Below, one piece after another: positions 16,068 through 25,016 of a DNA stretch of 64,000 nucleotides. The stretch comes from Paenibacillus tuaregi (GTDB taxonomy: Bacteria; Bacillota; Bacilli; Paenibacillales; Paenibacillaceae): the NCBI RefSeq assembly GCF_900086655.1, contig NZ_LT575476.1, positions 3,568,826-3,632,825 on the forward strand. The letters run 5' to 3'. Position 1 is the first letter of the stretch. Every line of letters begins with the position of its first letter. The notes beneath the pieces were generated by a model, which was not told the DNA's origin, made no database searches, and saw only the letters and a list, made by a program, of their open reading frames with translations. Position numbers and translations under genes: made by a program.

Positions 16068-18092
16068 TTAAATATCGGGGATTCCCGCACTGCTCTTCGC
16101 CAGATACTTCTTAAGCCCGGATGCCCGTTTGGCAAGCTTGGCGTTCTTACCAAAGTAGGCGGAATCGTTATTATAAATATCGAAGAACTGCCAGGCATAA
16201 GCCCGGGCCAGTTCGTCTTTGCCACCCTTCCAAGCATTATAAGCCTGATTGAACGAAGCATTCAGCTTCACCGACTGCTGGTCCCTCTTGGCCTGCAGGG
16301 CTTGGGCCTTCTTCGCGTTCTCGCGTTTCTGCTGCTCCAGCTTAGCTTTACGGGCGGCCTCTGTTTTAGCCTGCGCGGCTGCCTCTGCTTTGGCCTGTGC
16401 GGCTTCTTTGGCCAGCCGCTCATCCCTGTCCTTCTTCCAAATCAAATATTTCTCATACTGCAGCTGGCGGTCGAATTTCTCCTGCTGTGCTTTTTGGGCC
16501 GCAGCCTGCTGGGCCTTTTGTTTAGCCGCCTCTTCCTGCTTTTTCTTCTCCTGGGCTTTACGTTCTTCCTCCAGCTTGGCAGCCTTTGCGGCAGCTTCCG
16601 CCCTGGCAGCCTCGGCGATCTTCTCTGCATCCGCATTCGGCTTAGCCACCTGGTCCCCGGAAGGCTTAGCGGCCGGAGCGGCCGGTACAGGGCGTTTCAC
16701 CGACTGCTCCGCCTGATTCGTGACGCCATCCCCTGTGCCTGAACCTGCCCAGGGACGAGTAACCACAATTCCGGCCAGAATCAACAGCAGAGCTGCACCC
16801 GCCGCATACGCATAATACCAACGGCGGTTCTTGGGCGTGCTGACAGGTACGGCAGCTTCTTGCTGCTTGGGGGAAGCGGGTTCCTGAGCAGCCGCAATCT
16901 GGCTTAGAGCAGCCGTAAGCTCTATATGTACTTCCTCACTTGCGGAAGAATCCGCTAAAGCCTGTTGATAGCCCTGCCGGGCAAGCACCGTATTCCCGTT
17001 CATCTCCTGATTTCTTGACCATTCAATCAATTCAGGGAGCGTCAGATCATCGGGAACCTCTGATGGCCTATGATCAAGGACCAGCGGCTGCTCCTCATAA
17101 GCCGGGGGCCCGGCTTGCTCAGCCAGTATTGGCGTCTCGTCCAACTCTTGCGGGGTCATTCCCGAAATGACAACAAGCCATTCACCGAAGGTTGGGCAGC
17201 TCCGTACATCATCACTCTGCCATGCCCGTGTGAACAGTTCTGCAGCCCCTTTCCCCCAACGGCTCTCCAAGCTCTCGGTCATCAGCGTATACCGTTCGCT
17301 TGGGGTCTGCATCTCATCCGGGTCAAAATAACTTTCCCCCCAGGCATTCGAGACAATCTGCGGATCAGACCAGCTCAGCATCTCGGCCAGAATGATCGCA
17401 CCTGCGAACCGGTCGGCATAGGCATGCCAGGGTCCTCCTGTACTGCGGTGAACCGGAAGCCCGGAAGCATAACCCGGCGAGCCGGCAAAGTAAATATCGG
17501 GAGGATCGAGCCTGGCGCTGTACAGCTGTTCCACATCAACCAGCTCCACGGCGGACCCTTCCTCTTGATCGCTCCCCCTTCGCAGCCTTGGAAGGAGCAC
17601 GTTCGGGGATGACAAGTCACAGTGGGCAAGACCCTTCTGCTCCATACCTGAGCCTACCGCGGCAAGACCTTTGGCCAGCTCCCAGCTTTCCTTAGCGGTG
17701 AGCAGGTCCCCATGAGCCAGCACATCCATCCATGTAGACCCGTTCACCCATGGCATAAGAACCGCATACAACATATCCGGGTACTGTGCAATCAGCTCCC
17801 CGTTCCTCTCAGGCGTAATCACCTCGCGCCGGCACACCTTGAGCCCGGGAAGGGTGCTGAAGACTTCCATCTTCTCTGATTGGTACACCAAGGCTGGATT
17901 GCGATACTTAGGATAGAATATTTTAAGCGCCTTGGCCCCCTGGATATCCCCTGATTCGGGCATAAGTTTATAGACCGTACCCTGCCTTCCGGCTTGGGCG
18001 TATGCCATGCCGGGGGCTGCAGGATGCTGATCGACCACGTATTTTATTTGATTAATAACGATTGCATCCCCCGGGTTAGGCTGAAACGACAT
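16068..18092 (-). CDS. Membrane Ser/Thr kinase-like protein with coiled-coil C-terminal region
   Basis: Predicted single-pass membrane protein of 674 residues. Residues 1-310 form a protein kinase-like domain: glycine loop GRQGTVYKL (35-43), ALKIF lysine (K57), catalytic loop HCDLSSPNVL (157-166, with D159 and N164) and DVEQ (186-189) in place of DFG. The key residues look intact, so activity is plausible. A membrane segment lies at about 427-446. Beyond it is a long Ala/Lys/Glu/Gln-rich coiled coil (about 480-620) and a short helical tail. EssB/YukC of classical Firmicutes T7SS also places a kinase-fold domain before a single membrane segment, so this may be a functional counterpart, but similarity is at the level of architecture only. 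Confidence 0.72.
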   Translation of the reverse strand: MSFQPNPGDAIVINQIKYVVDQHPAAPGMAYAQAGRQGTVYKLMPESGDIQGAKALKIFYPKYRNPALVYQSEKMEVFSTLPGLKVCRREVITPERNGELIAQYPDMLYAVLMPWVNGSTWMDVLAHGDLLTAKESWELAKGLAAVGSGMEQKGLAHCDLSSPNVLLPRLRRGSDQEEGSAVELVDVEQLYSARLDPPDIYFAGSPGYASGLPVHRSTGGPWHAYADRFAGAIILAEMLSWSDPQIVSNAWGESYFDPDEMQTPSERYTLMTESLESRWGKGAAELFTRAWQSDDVRSCPTFGEWLVVISGMTPQELDETPILAEQAGPPAYEEQPLVLDHRPSEVPDDLTLPELIEWSRNQEMNGNTVLARQGYQQALADSSASEEVHIELTAALSQIAAAQEPASPKQQEAAVPVSTPKNRRWYYAYAAGAALLLILAGIVVTRPWAGSGTGDGVTNQAEQSVKRPVPAAPAAKPSGDQVAKPNADAEKIAEAARAEAAAKAAKLEEERKAQEKKKQEEAAKQKAQQAAAQKAQQEKFDRQLQYEKYLIWKKDRDERLAKEAAQAKAEAAAQAKTEAARKAKLEQQKRENAKKAQALQAKRDQQSVKLNASFNQAYNAWKGGKDELARAYAWQFFDIYNNDSAYFGKNAKLAKRASGLKKYLAKSSAGIPDI

Positions 18093-18135
18093 TAATACTC
18101 CCTCTTTCTTCCGTATAAATTATAATAAATTGTTC

Positions 18136-18414
18136 TTAATTATGGCTTTGATCGATGGAACGAAACTTTTGCGAAATAGCAATAAGCTCCTCACTGATGG
18201 AGTCCAGAATTTGCACGAACGATTTCATCTGCTTGTCCGCTTCCTGAAACTCCTTGATAAAGCGCTGCTTGGTTACACCTTCCCATTCATGCTCCATTCC
18301 CTGCACCGCATTCGCGAGATTAGACACAATCTGCCTGCTCTCCTCACTGCTCATCTTAAATTGCTTGGCGATTTGCTCCACATGTTCGGGGCTAATTGTG
18401 ATACGTCCTGCCAT
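18136..18414 (-). CDS. WXG100 family protein (EsxA/YukE-like)
   Basis: Small helical hairpin protein of 92 residues, the size of the WXG100 secretion substrates. The central WEG turn at residues 44-46 fits W-x-G, flanked by two amphipathic helices (about 8-40 and 50-85). The typical C-terminal YxxxD/E export signal is not evident; the tail is SQKFRSIDQSHN. It is probably secreted by, or part of, the adjacent EssC machine. It lies between the 262-residue gene and the kinase-like gene on the same strand. Confidence 0.85.
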   Translation of the reverse strand: MAGRITISPEHVEQIAKQFKMSSEESRQIVSNLANAVQGMEHEWEGVTKQRFIKEFQEADKQMKSFVQILDSISEELIAISQKFRSIDQSHN

Positions 18415-18443
18415 GTGTGTTCCTCCTTGCTATTTAAAGAAAT

Positions 18444-19232
18444 TTATTGTTGATCTGAGCTCCGGTTATCCTCGATTAAGTTGCTGGAGTTCAGCTTACC
18501 CAACAGCTTGTCCAAATGTCTGATGCTTGTCTGTCTCTTTCCGCCTGGAACAACTCTAATTCTGCGCAGCTTCAAGGGCCCGGGAACTGCCGCCGCCGGA
18601 TTCAGAAACTTCCAGGCATGAGGGTTATTCACCGCGGCCTGCAAAAGCTCCTGCTCCTCCCGGTCCATAGAACCTGGGCTGTTGCCTGATAAGCCTGGAT
18701 GCGGCAGGGACGAATTGCTTGAATTCCCTTTATGTCCGGCTGAATGACCTGCCGAGGACGGATGAACCTCCCATCTCTGACCTGCGGGCGAACTCTGATG
18801 TTTCTCATTGCGGACAGCCTGCACGGCAGACTCCGGGTTGGATATCACACCCTGCATCTCATAGTTTCCGGGAAGAATGACATTTCTTACAGCAAAAAGT
18901 CCGGCGAACATCGCTGCAGCACTACCTACAGCCGCTATCTGAGCCCCATTCTGCAGCGTGCCTGGTTCATTCTCCAGGCTCTGGAATGCGTCAGCCTTCG
19001 TCTCTACAAACTGGCCAATCCGGTAAAGCTCGGCATGAACCTGCTCGGATATACGATGGGCATGCTGCCATTGCTCTGAAACGGTTCCGAGAGTTCCACT
19101 CTCCTGATTGAGGGGATACAGCAATTGATTCAGGCTCGCGGCCATCTGGCGCAGCTGTTCAGCGGATTGGTACAAGTTTTTGCTAAGCGTCCGCATTTGC
19201 TCGGGTTCCATTCTTATACGCATCATAATCAC
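18444..19232 (-). CDS. Type VII-locus protein with WXG-like helical N terminus
   Basis: I do not recognise this 262-residue protein beyond its general shape. Residues 1-100 form two long helices (MEPEQMRTLSKNLYQSAEQL, then WQHAHRISEQVHAELYRI) like an ESX helical hairpin but without a clear WxG. A short hydrophobic patch follows (about 112-130, AAVGSAAAMFAGLFAV), then a Ser/His/Gly-rich low-complexity stretch (about 155-200) and a basic C terminus. It overlaps the next upstream gene by 4 bp, so translation is probably coupled. It may be a larger ESX-type substrate or a membrane-associated component. Confidence 0.6.
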   Translation of the reverse strand: MIMMRIRMEPEQMRTLSKNLYQSAEQLRQMAASLNQLLYPLNQESGTLGTVSEQWQHAHRISEQVHAELYRIGQFVETKADAFQSLENEPGTLQNGAQIAAVGSAAAMFAGLFAVRNVILPGNYEMQGVISNPESAVQAVRNEKHQSSPAGQRWEVHPSSAGHSAGHKGNSSNSSLPHPGLSGNSPGSMDREEQELLQAAVNNPHAWKFLNPAAAVPGPLKLRRIRVVPGGKRQTSIRHLDKLLGKLNSSNLIEDNRSSDQQ

Positions 19233-20059
19233 CTTTCCTCTGTTTCAGAAGGTCGTTCAAACCACATCAGCAGCATATTTTGGAACTGCTCTCTAGTTGT
19301 CGGCGTAGCGATCAACCAGTCCTCATCATCTTTAGTACTCATACGAATGAGCCAGTTCATGGATTCATTCACCACAAACGCTGCGCCCTGAGTCTCCCAA
19401 TCGGTACCACTCCATACAGACAGCTGGAGCTCCCCGTCGGATATTCTTGTCTTGAGACACTTGGCAAGCGCCCACGCTCCTTCCTGGTCATCCGTGGACT
19501 CCGCCAGCTCCGAGCTGATTTCTTCAACGCTCAAGTGCTCGCTGTTCTCATATAGCTCGTTGAACTGCTTCCGGGATAACAGAAGGGCTGGCATGTTCTC
19601 TGGAGACCCGATATTCCACCGCATCCGGTTAACCAGATCATCGCTGGCCTGTCTGACATTTCCGATCTCCACAAGCTGATATTCCCGCGCGGCATCAGAA
19701 AGTTTGCGCACCTCCACAACCTTCTCATCGGTCACATGAAGGTATCCCTCAAAGCTGTCATCCTCGTTCGTGTACCTAACCCAGCAAGCGCGCTCGGCGA
19801 GCCCTGCTATGGCCACCTGGGAGAATACTTGGGGAGACATTTCCAATTCCACCCCGTTATTTACCTGAGTCAGGTACCCTTTGCTTAATAGCGAATTTTT
19901 CGCACTCTCCCACTCCTCGGCAATTTCCTCCGACAGATAACCACGGAAAGGATCATCGATGCCAAGCAGCCTGTCTGAGCCCAGAATTCCCGCAAGGAAA
20001 AACAGCTCTTTGGTCTCTAGTGTAATTACAGCTTTCTGTGAGGCATTTGCCGTCACCAT
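19229..20059 (-). CDS. Unrecognised type VII-locus protein, possibly EspG-like
   Basis: Cytoplasmic protein of 276 residues without signal or membrane segments. Its start (VITLETKELFFLAGILG) and its overall alternation of short helices and strands remind me of EspG-type ESX chaperones of actinobacteria, but I cannot confirm this by eye. It sits directly between essC (the essC start is immediately upstream, with no gap) and the WXG-like gene, with which it overlaps by 4 bp. That position suits a chaperone or adaptor for the substrates. The middle part (FEGYLHVTDEKVVEVRKL) looks like a beta-rich sensor or binding domain. Confidence 0.5.
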   Translation of the reverse strand: MVTANASQKAVITLETKELFFLAGILGSDRLLGIDDPFRGYLSEEIAEEWESAKNSLLSKGYLTQVNNGVELEMSPQVFSQVAIAGLAERACWVRYTNEDDSFEGYLHVTDEKVVEVRKLSDAAREYQLVEIGNVRQASDDLVNRMRWNIGSPENMPALLLSRKQFNELYENSEHLSVEEISSELAESTDDQEGAWALAKCLKTRISDGELQLSVWSGTDWETQGAAFVVNESMNWLIRMSTKDDEDWLIATPTTREQFQNMLLMWFERPSETEER

Positions 20060-23000
20060 CTATCCCACCTCCTCTCCGACTAACACTTTCCATCTTTCGC
20101 TTATTGCCTTGATCCAGTCAGCTCTAGTCCAGACACTGTCAAATGGCAGGGCTGCTTTGAACTTCTCATATTTCCTTCTCACATAATACCCTTGGCCTGG
20201 AGGCAGGACCGGCAGCTCACCTGGAACAGCCTGAGCCTCGGCAATTGGAATGCGGAAGAAGGATAAATCATTGGCATCCCTGCTGCCAAGCAGGAACCCG
20301 CTCTGACAGTTTTTGATTTCGCTGAACCAGTCGGCCCCGAAAGTCGGGAAATCCGAAAGTACACCTGAGAGAATAATATGCACACCCAGCTCCCTGGATT
20401 TCCGGACCAGACTGGTCAGCTTGTCCTTCAGGGCGAAGTCCTGCATCTGGCGTGCCAGCACATCCGCATCATCGATGAACAGCACTTTTCTAGCTGGTGA
20501 ATTTAATTCGGAAGAATCCGGGGCTGCATTGGACTCCCCGCTGTCCAGCAATTCATCCACAATGGCTGCGAGTCCCTTGTCCCCACTTGCACAGCCTTTA
20601 ACATGAGGCACCTGCGAGAGCCCGCTGATCTCCCGGCTGGAATGACGGCCATCGACAGCATATATAGCAATTTCCTCCGGTGTGTGACTCCACGCAAGCG
20701 ATAAAATCCACGAGATCAGGAAGGTGGTTTTGCCGGCTTCCATCGGAGCCCCGACAATATAGTGGGGACCTGAGTCCAAATCCACTGCAAGCGGGCTCAA
20801 ATCCTCCACCCGGATTCCAAGAGAAGCCTGGGTATTCCTCCCGCCTTGTTCTAATAAGCCGTGCAGGGCAATCCATGCCGGCAGCTCGCGGATCGGCTGT
20901 GGACGCTTCCCGCTCCAACTGCTGTCGAGCTCAGCAATCTGCTGCTTCAGCTGCTCGTTAACCTCCGACTCTGTGCCTCCCGGCGCAGGGAGAGAGCACT
21001 GGAATTCAATGATCCTGCCGTCCAATTTAAAATGCCCTCTGCCCGGAGGCTGAGCGGACTCCAATCCGGCTCCAGCAATCCGGAGCCCCATATAAGGATA
21101 ATCATGCGGATCTGCAATTTGGAAAGCCGCGGTCCGGGAGATGCTGCTTCTGAACTTCTCAGGAATATCTCCAAGCCGGTTTGCACTAACAAGGAAACTC
21201 AACCCCAGGGCCGGCCCTTCCCGCAGAAGAACATCAAGCTGCTCATTCTGAGCGGGGAACGAAAGCTTGAACATATAGTAACCGTCAATCACCGTAACAA
21301 CTTCAGGGAGCGGTTGATGGACAAGCCTGCGGTATTCAGCCGCCGTCTTCACACCGGCTTCCATAAGCAGCTGTCTGCGCTCGTTGGACTCCTTGGCCAA
21401 ATAACGGAACAGTCTCGCCATCCGGTCCTGGTCTTCAGGAGTGATTACATTGCCGATGTGTGGAAGATTGCCATACTCCCGCATCGTTCTTCCCATATCC
21501 ACAATATAACCGGACCATTTCTCAGGGGTGTAACGTCTGGCGAGGGACATCAGGAAAGTCTGAATGAATGTCGTCTTGCCTGAACCTGGCATTCCATAAA
21601 TCAGAAGATGACCTTCGCTTACAGCAAGACGTGCTGCAATCTGCTGCTGCTCGGCAACATCATCGGCCAAGCCAACAACCGCAGTAAGGGGCTGGTCCCC
21701 AGACTCTTCCCCGGAATCAACCAAAGGCCCAATCATCTCGGGAAGCGGCTCAAGCCATGGTCCTTTCAGCCTTTGAATTCCCAGCTGGTCGGCGGTTTGC
21801 CGGACATAATCGATAATGGCCTGAAGCTGCTTCGGCGCGGGATTTGCATTTGCCTCCCGGGTTGTCTGGCTTCCGATAGGAAGCTTTTCCCCATTTAAAG
21901 CCACTTTGGATATTTGTGTCTGCTTCGGCGCGCCTGATCCCTCATACGGCGCACCCGCCCACGCGAACTGCAGCTGTTCAAACACCTCTCCGCTTCCCAC
22001 TTGAAAGTAACCGCGACCCGCAGTATGAATCCAGGCTGCATCCGGCAGCTTGATCATATCCCGGCTGTCACTCTCGTCCTGCACCCGGAGACAAATGCGA
22101 AACCTCGCATTGCTCCATATTTTGTCATCCACCACACCAGACGGCTTCTGTGTTGCAAGAATCAGATGAAGCCCCAAGGTTCTTCCAATCGCGGCTATAC
22201 TGATCAGCTCATCCATAAAATCAGGATGATCACGCTTAAGCTCGGCAAATTCATCAATGACAACGATAAGATGCGGGAGCGGCTCCTCTCTCTTCAGTTG
22301 GTAATATTCATCAATATGTTGAAGATTCCCCGCGTCCTTCAAAATCATCTGCCGGCGGACGAGCTCCGCACGCAGTGAAATTTTCGCTCTATGAATCAAC
22401 CGCTTATCCAGATTTGTCAAAGTGCCGACCACATGGGGGAAAGCCTCCAAGCTGTTGGACATTCCCCCGCCTTTGTAGTCAATCAGCAGGAAATTAATAT
22501 CATGCGGATGATAATTCATCGCAGCCGCACTGACTAGGGACTGGAGCAGCTCGCTCTTGCCCGAACCGGTCATCCCAGCAATCAGACCATGGGGTCCATG
22601 GCCCTGACGCTCAATTTTGTCATGAAGTTGAAGCTGCATAACCTTCCCACCCGCTCTGACTCCGAGCGGCAAAGGAAGCAGCTGGGGAAAGCGGTGACGC
22701 TCCCAGACATCTGCAAGTTGATGTCCATCGGTCTCATGCACACCCAGGAGCTCCAAGAGCGTAACCGTTGAAGGAATTTCACCTGCCGCGGATTTTTTGA
22801 GCTCAATGGGAGCCATCGTTCTCGCAAGGGTGTCTGCTTGCTGTACAGACAAACGGTCGACTATCATCCGCCGGTTCATCACCGTACCATCCGGATTGCG
22901 GTACAAATACTCCGCTTCAGCCCCGTCACACTCGATAATCAGTCTGCACTGTCTAGGGAGATTCTCGGTAGAATCCGCCATAATTATGGTGCATGCCTGC

Positions 23001-24031
23001 AGGGATTCATCTTGATCAAGCAGCAGCGGGTAAAGTGCTTCATCCTCAACAAGACGGCTATCTGTAATTACCGTTACATACCATGGACCCGCGTCCTGCA
23101 GCGTTTTGACCGGCTGATCTTGTCTTATACGCGGCTGGATCAAATGGTACAGCTTCTCAGCCAGCTCGTGGGCTTGCAGCCGGTTTCCCGCCAGAAATCT
23201 CCGCTTTTTGCCCTCATTCCATACATGGGGAAAGAAGCGCAGCCAGCTCCACTCCTGAAGCAAGCCTTCGTTAATAAATGCTGCAAGCTTGACCTCGTCC
23301 GGGGAATGACTGATGGCAATCTGGGCAACAACAGCCCGGATCAGGTTGCTGGTATCCTCCGGTTCCCCGACAATACCGATTACCTTTGCTTCCGGCAGCG
23401 GCAGGGTAACAGGGCAATCCGGGATTACGCTAAAGCCCCTGGCGAGCTGCCCGGCAAGATGAGTTAAGGGGTCTTCGGTAAAGCCGTCCTTCTGGGGCGG
23501 TTGAATATCTACTTTAAAAGGCACGTCCCCTGTGCCTGCTCTCACTTCAAGGAAGTCCGAATCTCTAGGAGACCTCTCCCACAGAGACGGTGATCTTTCG
23601 GACGCAACGAGGATCGCGGATTCCGGATGATTATGGACCTCGAGCATAACCTGTCTTTGTTCATCGGCAAGCGCTTCAAGCTCAAGCTTTATTTTATCGA
23701 GACGTCTTCTATACTTGGCTTCTCTTTCGCCTGCGCTCAGGGCGTACCTTCGAAGCTGTGACCGGTGCACCAGAAAGGGCACCGCGAACAAGGAGCCAGC
23801 CAGCAGGATGCCGAGGATTTCGGATATGACCATCATCCCGCTGATTTCTGACCTTGAGAAATTAATATATATTATGAATGAAAGTACGGCTGCAGCAATG
23901 ACCGAAGGCCCTACAAAAAGCAGTGGTGACATTACTGGCCTTGCAGGGAGATCCGGTGGCTTTACAATTTCGTACCGGGCGGCTTCAAGCGATTTTTTTA
24001 TTCTGGGTGATCTTTGATAGAGCGTGCTCAT
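20060..24031 (-). CDS. essC: EssC/EccC-type FtsK/SpoIIIE ATPase of type VII secretion
   Basis: Membrane motor of the secretion system, 1323 residues. Two membrane segments (about 35-57 and 66-89) follow a short YQRSPRIKKSLE lead, then three FtsK/SpoIIIE ATPase domains: Walker A GMTGSGKSE (486-494) with Walker B VVIDEFAEL (590-598), Walker A GMPGSGKTT (813-821), and Walker A GAPMEAGKT (1094-1102) with LFIDDAD (1184-1190). Staphylococcal EssC has about 190 residues of two FHA domains before the membrane segments; they are absent here, as in actinobacterial EccC. All three nucleotide sites look intact. It follows the YukD-like gene and is the largest gene of the operon. Confidence 0.9.
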   Translation of the reverse strand: MSTLYQRSPRIKKSLEAARYEIVKPPDLPARPVMSPLLFVGPSVIAAAVLSFIIYINFSRSEISGMMVISEILGILLAGSLFAVPFLVHRSQLRRYALSAGEREAKYRRRLDKIKLELEALADEQRQVMLEVHNHPESAILVASERSPSLWERSPRDSDFLEVRAGTGDVPFKVDIQPPQKDGFTEDPLTHLAGQLARGFSVIPDCPVTLPLPEAKVIGIVGEPEDTSNLIRAVVAQIAISHSPDEVKLAAFINEGLLQEWSWLRFFPHVWNEGKKRRFLAGNRLQAHELAEKLYHLIQPRIRQDQPVKTLQDAGPWYVTVITDSRLVEDEALYPLLLDQDESLQACTIIMADSTENLPRQCRLIIECDGAEAEYLYRNPDGTVMNRRMIVDRLSVQQADTLARTMAPIELKKSAAGEIPSTVTLLELLGVHETDGHQLADVWERHRFPQLLPLPLGVRAGGKVMQLQLHDKIERQGHGPHGLIAGMTGSGKSELLQSLVSAAAMNYHPHDINFLLIDYKGGGMSNSLEAFPHVVGTLTNLDKRLIHRAKISLRAELVRRQMILKDAGNLQHIDEYYQLKREEPLPHLIVVIDEFAELKRDHPDFMDELISIAAIGRTLGLHLILATQKPSGVVDDKIWSNARFRICLRVQDESDSRDMIKLPDAAWIHTAGRGYFQVGSGEVFEQLQFAWAGAPYEGSGAPKQTQISKVALNGEKLPIGSQTTREANANPAPKQLQAIIDYVRQTADQLGIQRLKGPWLEPLPEMIGPLVDSGEESGDQPLTAVVGLADDVAEQQQIAARLAVSEGHLLIYGMPGSGKTTFIQTFLMSLARRYTPEKWSGYIVDMGRTMREYGNLPHIGNVITPEDQDRMARLFRYLAKESNERRQLLMEAGVKTAAEYRRLVHQPLPEVVTVIDGYYMFKLSFPAQNEQLDVLLREGPALGLSFLVSANRLGDIPEKFRSSISRTAAFQIADPHDYPYMGLRIAGAGLESAQPPGRGHFKLDGRIIEFQCSLPAPGGTESEVNEQLKQQIAELDSSWSGKRPQPIRELPAWIALHGLLEQGGRNTQASLGIRVEDLSPLAVDLDSGPHYIVGAPMEAGKTTFLISWILSLAWSHTPEEIAIYAVDGRHSSREISGLSQVPHVKGCASGDKGLAAIVDELLDSGESNAAPDSSELNSPARKVLFIDDADVLARQMQDFALKDKLTSLVRKSRELGVHIILSGVLSDFPTFGADWFSEIKNCQSGFLLGSRDANDLSFFRIPIAEAQAVPGELPVLPPGQGYYVRRKYEKFKAALPFDSVWTRADWIKAISERWKVLVGEEVG

Positions 24032-24083
24032 GACACTCCTCCTGGCTGCATTTTACATTTGTATAGCAGGATTCAACCTGGTG

Positions 24084-24365
24084 CTAAGGCTCCATGTCAA
24101 CCGTGCCGTAGGTCCGCTGAATTCGGACGTAATCCCCGTCGGTAAGACCACTAAGACCTATTTCACAGTCCCCTTGAACCCGGAACCATGTACCATCAGG
24201 ATGCCTGCCTTCAAGGATACATCCAACCTTCTCATCATCTAGAATGCCTGAAAGCCCAGATTCGCTCTGAAGCTCTCTGATCAGGTCAATGGCCTTGGTC
24301 TCCAAAGAGAGTTCAATATCGAACCAATTTGCCTGGTCCCTGCCGCTGCATACGGTCAATATCAC
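24084..24365 (-). CDS. YukD/EsaB-like ubiquitin-fold protein
   Basis: Small protein of 93 residues with a beta-grasp pattern: ILTVCSGRDQANWFDIEL, a helix AIDLIRELQ, and the C-terminal DGDYVRIQRTYG strand typical of YukD/EsaB in Firmicutes T7SS loci. The start is a GTG at 24365 behind AAGGAAGG. It opens the operon and lies 52 bp before essC. Such proteins are known to be needed for secretion or its regulation, and they lack the C-terminal diglycine used for conjugation, as here. Confidence 0.78.
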   Translation of the reverse strand: MILTVCSGRDQANWFDIELSLETKAIDLIRELQSESGLSGILDDEKVGCILEGRHPDGTWFRVQGDCEIGLSGLTDGDYVRIQRTYGTVDMEP

Positions 24366-24672
24366 GTGGTTAAGAACCTTCCTTCCTTAATGAAAATCTA
24401 TGAAAAGATCCTATTGTTCTAATCATAGCACTGTTCCCCACCCCCTGGCTTGGTGCTCTAACTCCAATTGTTACAAAATGCCCATAAAAATGGGTAATTC
24501 CTCTTAGTTTCAACACGGTACGAAACCTTTAATATGACTTTAACGTTGACTACTTAGACGGGTAAAAGAGTCAATTATAGCCCATGCGGGTAAACAGCAA
24601 AAAGAGGCGGCAAGCCGTCCCCAAGATGATCACAATTTATTTAGAAACTTATAAGGTTCTTTTAAGCTTATT
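24366..24672. promoter_or_regulatory. Upstream region of the type VII-like operon
   Basis: No gene is visible. A 20-bp region at 24507-24526 has GTTTC and GAAAC arms around 10 bp, a possible operator, and CCCATAAAAATGGG at 24481-24494 is a small hairpin. A TATGAT (minus) near 24410 could be a -10 but has no good -35. The promoter of the long operon must lie here or nearby, but I cannot place it firmly. Confidence 0.3.
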
Positions 24673-24701
24673 TTAATAATCGTGAATTAGTATTGTATTA
24701 T
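24673..24701 (+). promoter_or_regulatory. Possible sigma-A promoter of the 79-residue gene
   Basis: TTAATA and TATTAT are separated by 17 bp, followed by the GAGGTG ribosome binding site and ATG at 24728. The -35 is weak. Confidence 0.4.
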
Positions 24702-24727
24702 GAAACCACTGTATAGAGGTGATTAGA

Positions 24728-24967
24728 ATGAAAATCTTGATTAAATTCCAAAACAATCTGGTTCCCGTCTATTTCGCTGCTGAAAGCAAACAGCCTATTC
24801 AAAGAACACTTCGACTTTTGACAAGCGCACTTGAGAAGAAGTTCACAACAGGAAAGAGAGCCCTTAAAAAATGCTTAACTTCCTTAATCAGTATTGAAAT
24901 TGAAGGCTCTGAAGCCATTTTGCACAGCAAAAGCGAATTTGACTCCCTGGCATTATCGTTGTATTAA
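24728..24967 (+). CDS. Small hypothetical protein
   Basis: I do not recognise this 79-residue protein. The ATG at 24728 has GAGGTG 6 bp upstream, which supports it over the GTG three codons earlier. It is Lys/Leu/Ser-rich (LTSALEKKFTTGKRALKKCL), without membrane segments, and is followed by a plausible terminator at 25017-25066. It lies between the type VII-like operon and the ferric reductase-like gene and shows no link to either. Confidence 0.5.
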   Translation: MKILIKFQNNLVPVYFAAESKQPIQRTLRLLTSALEKKFTTGKRALKKCLTSLISIEIEGSEAILHSKSEFDSLALSLY

Positions 24968-25016
24968 AAAACTAATAGAACCTGCATGATAAGAAACTCC
25001 CATACATTGTGGACAG

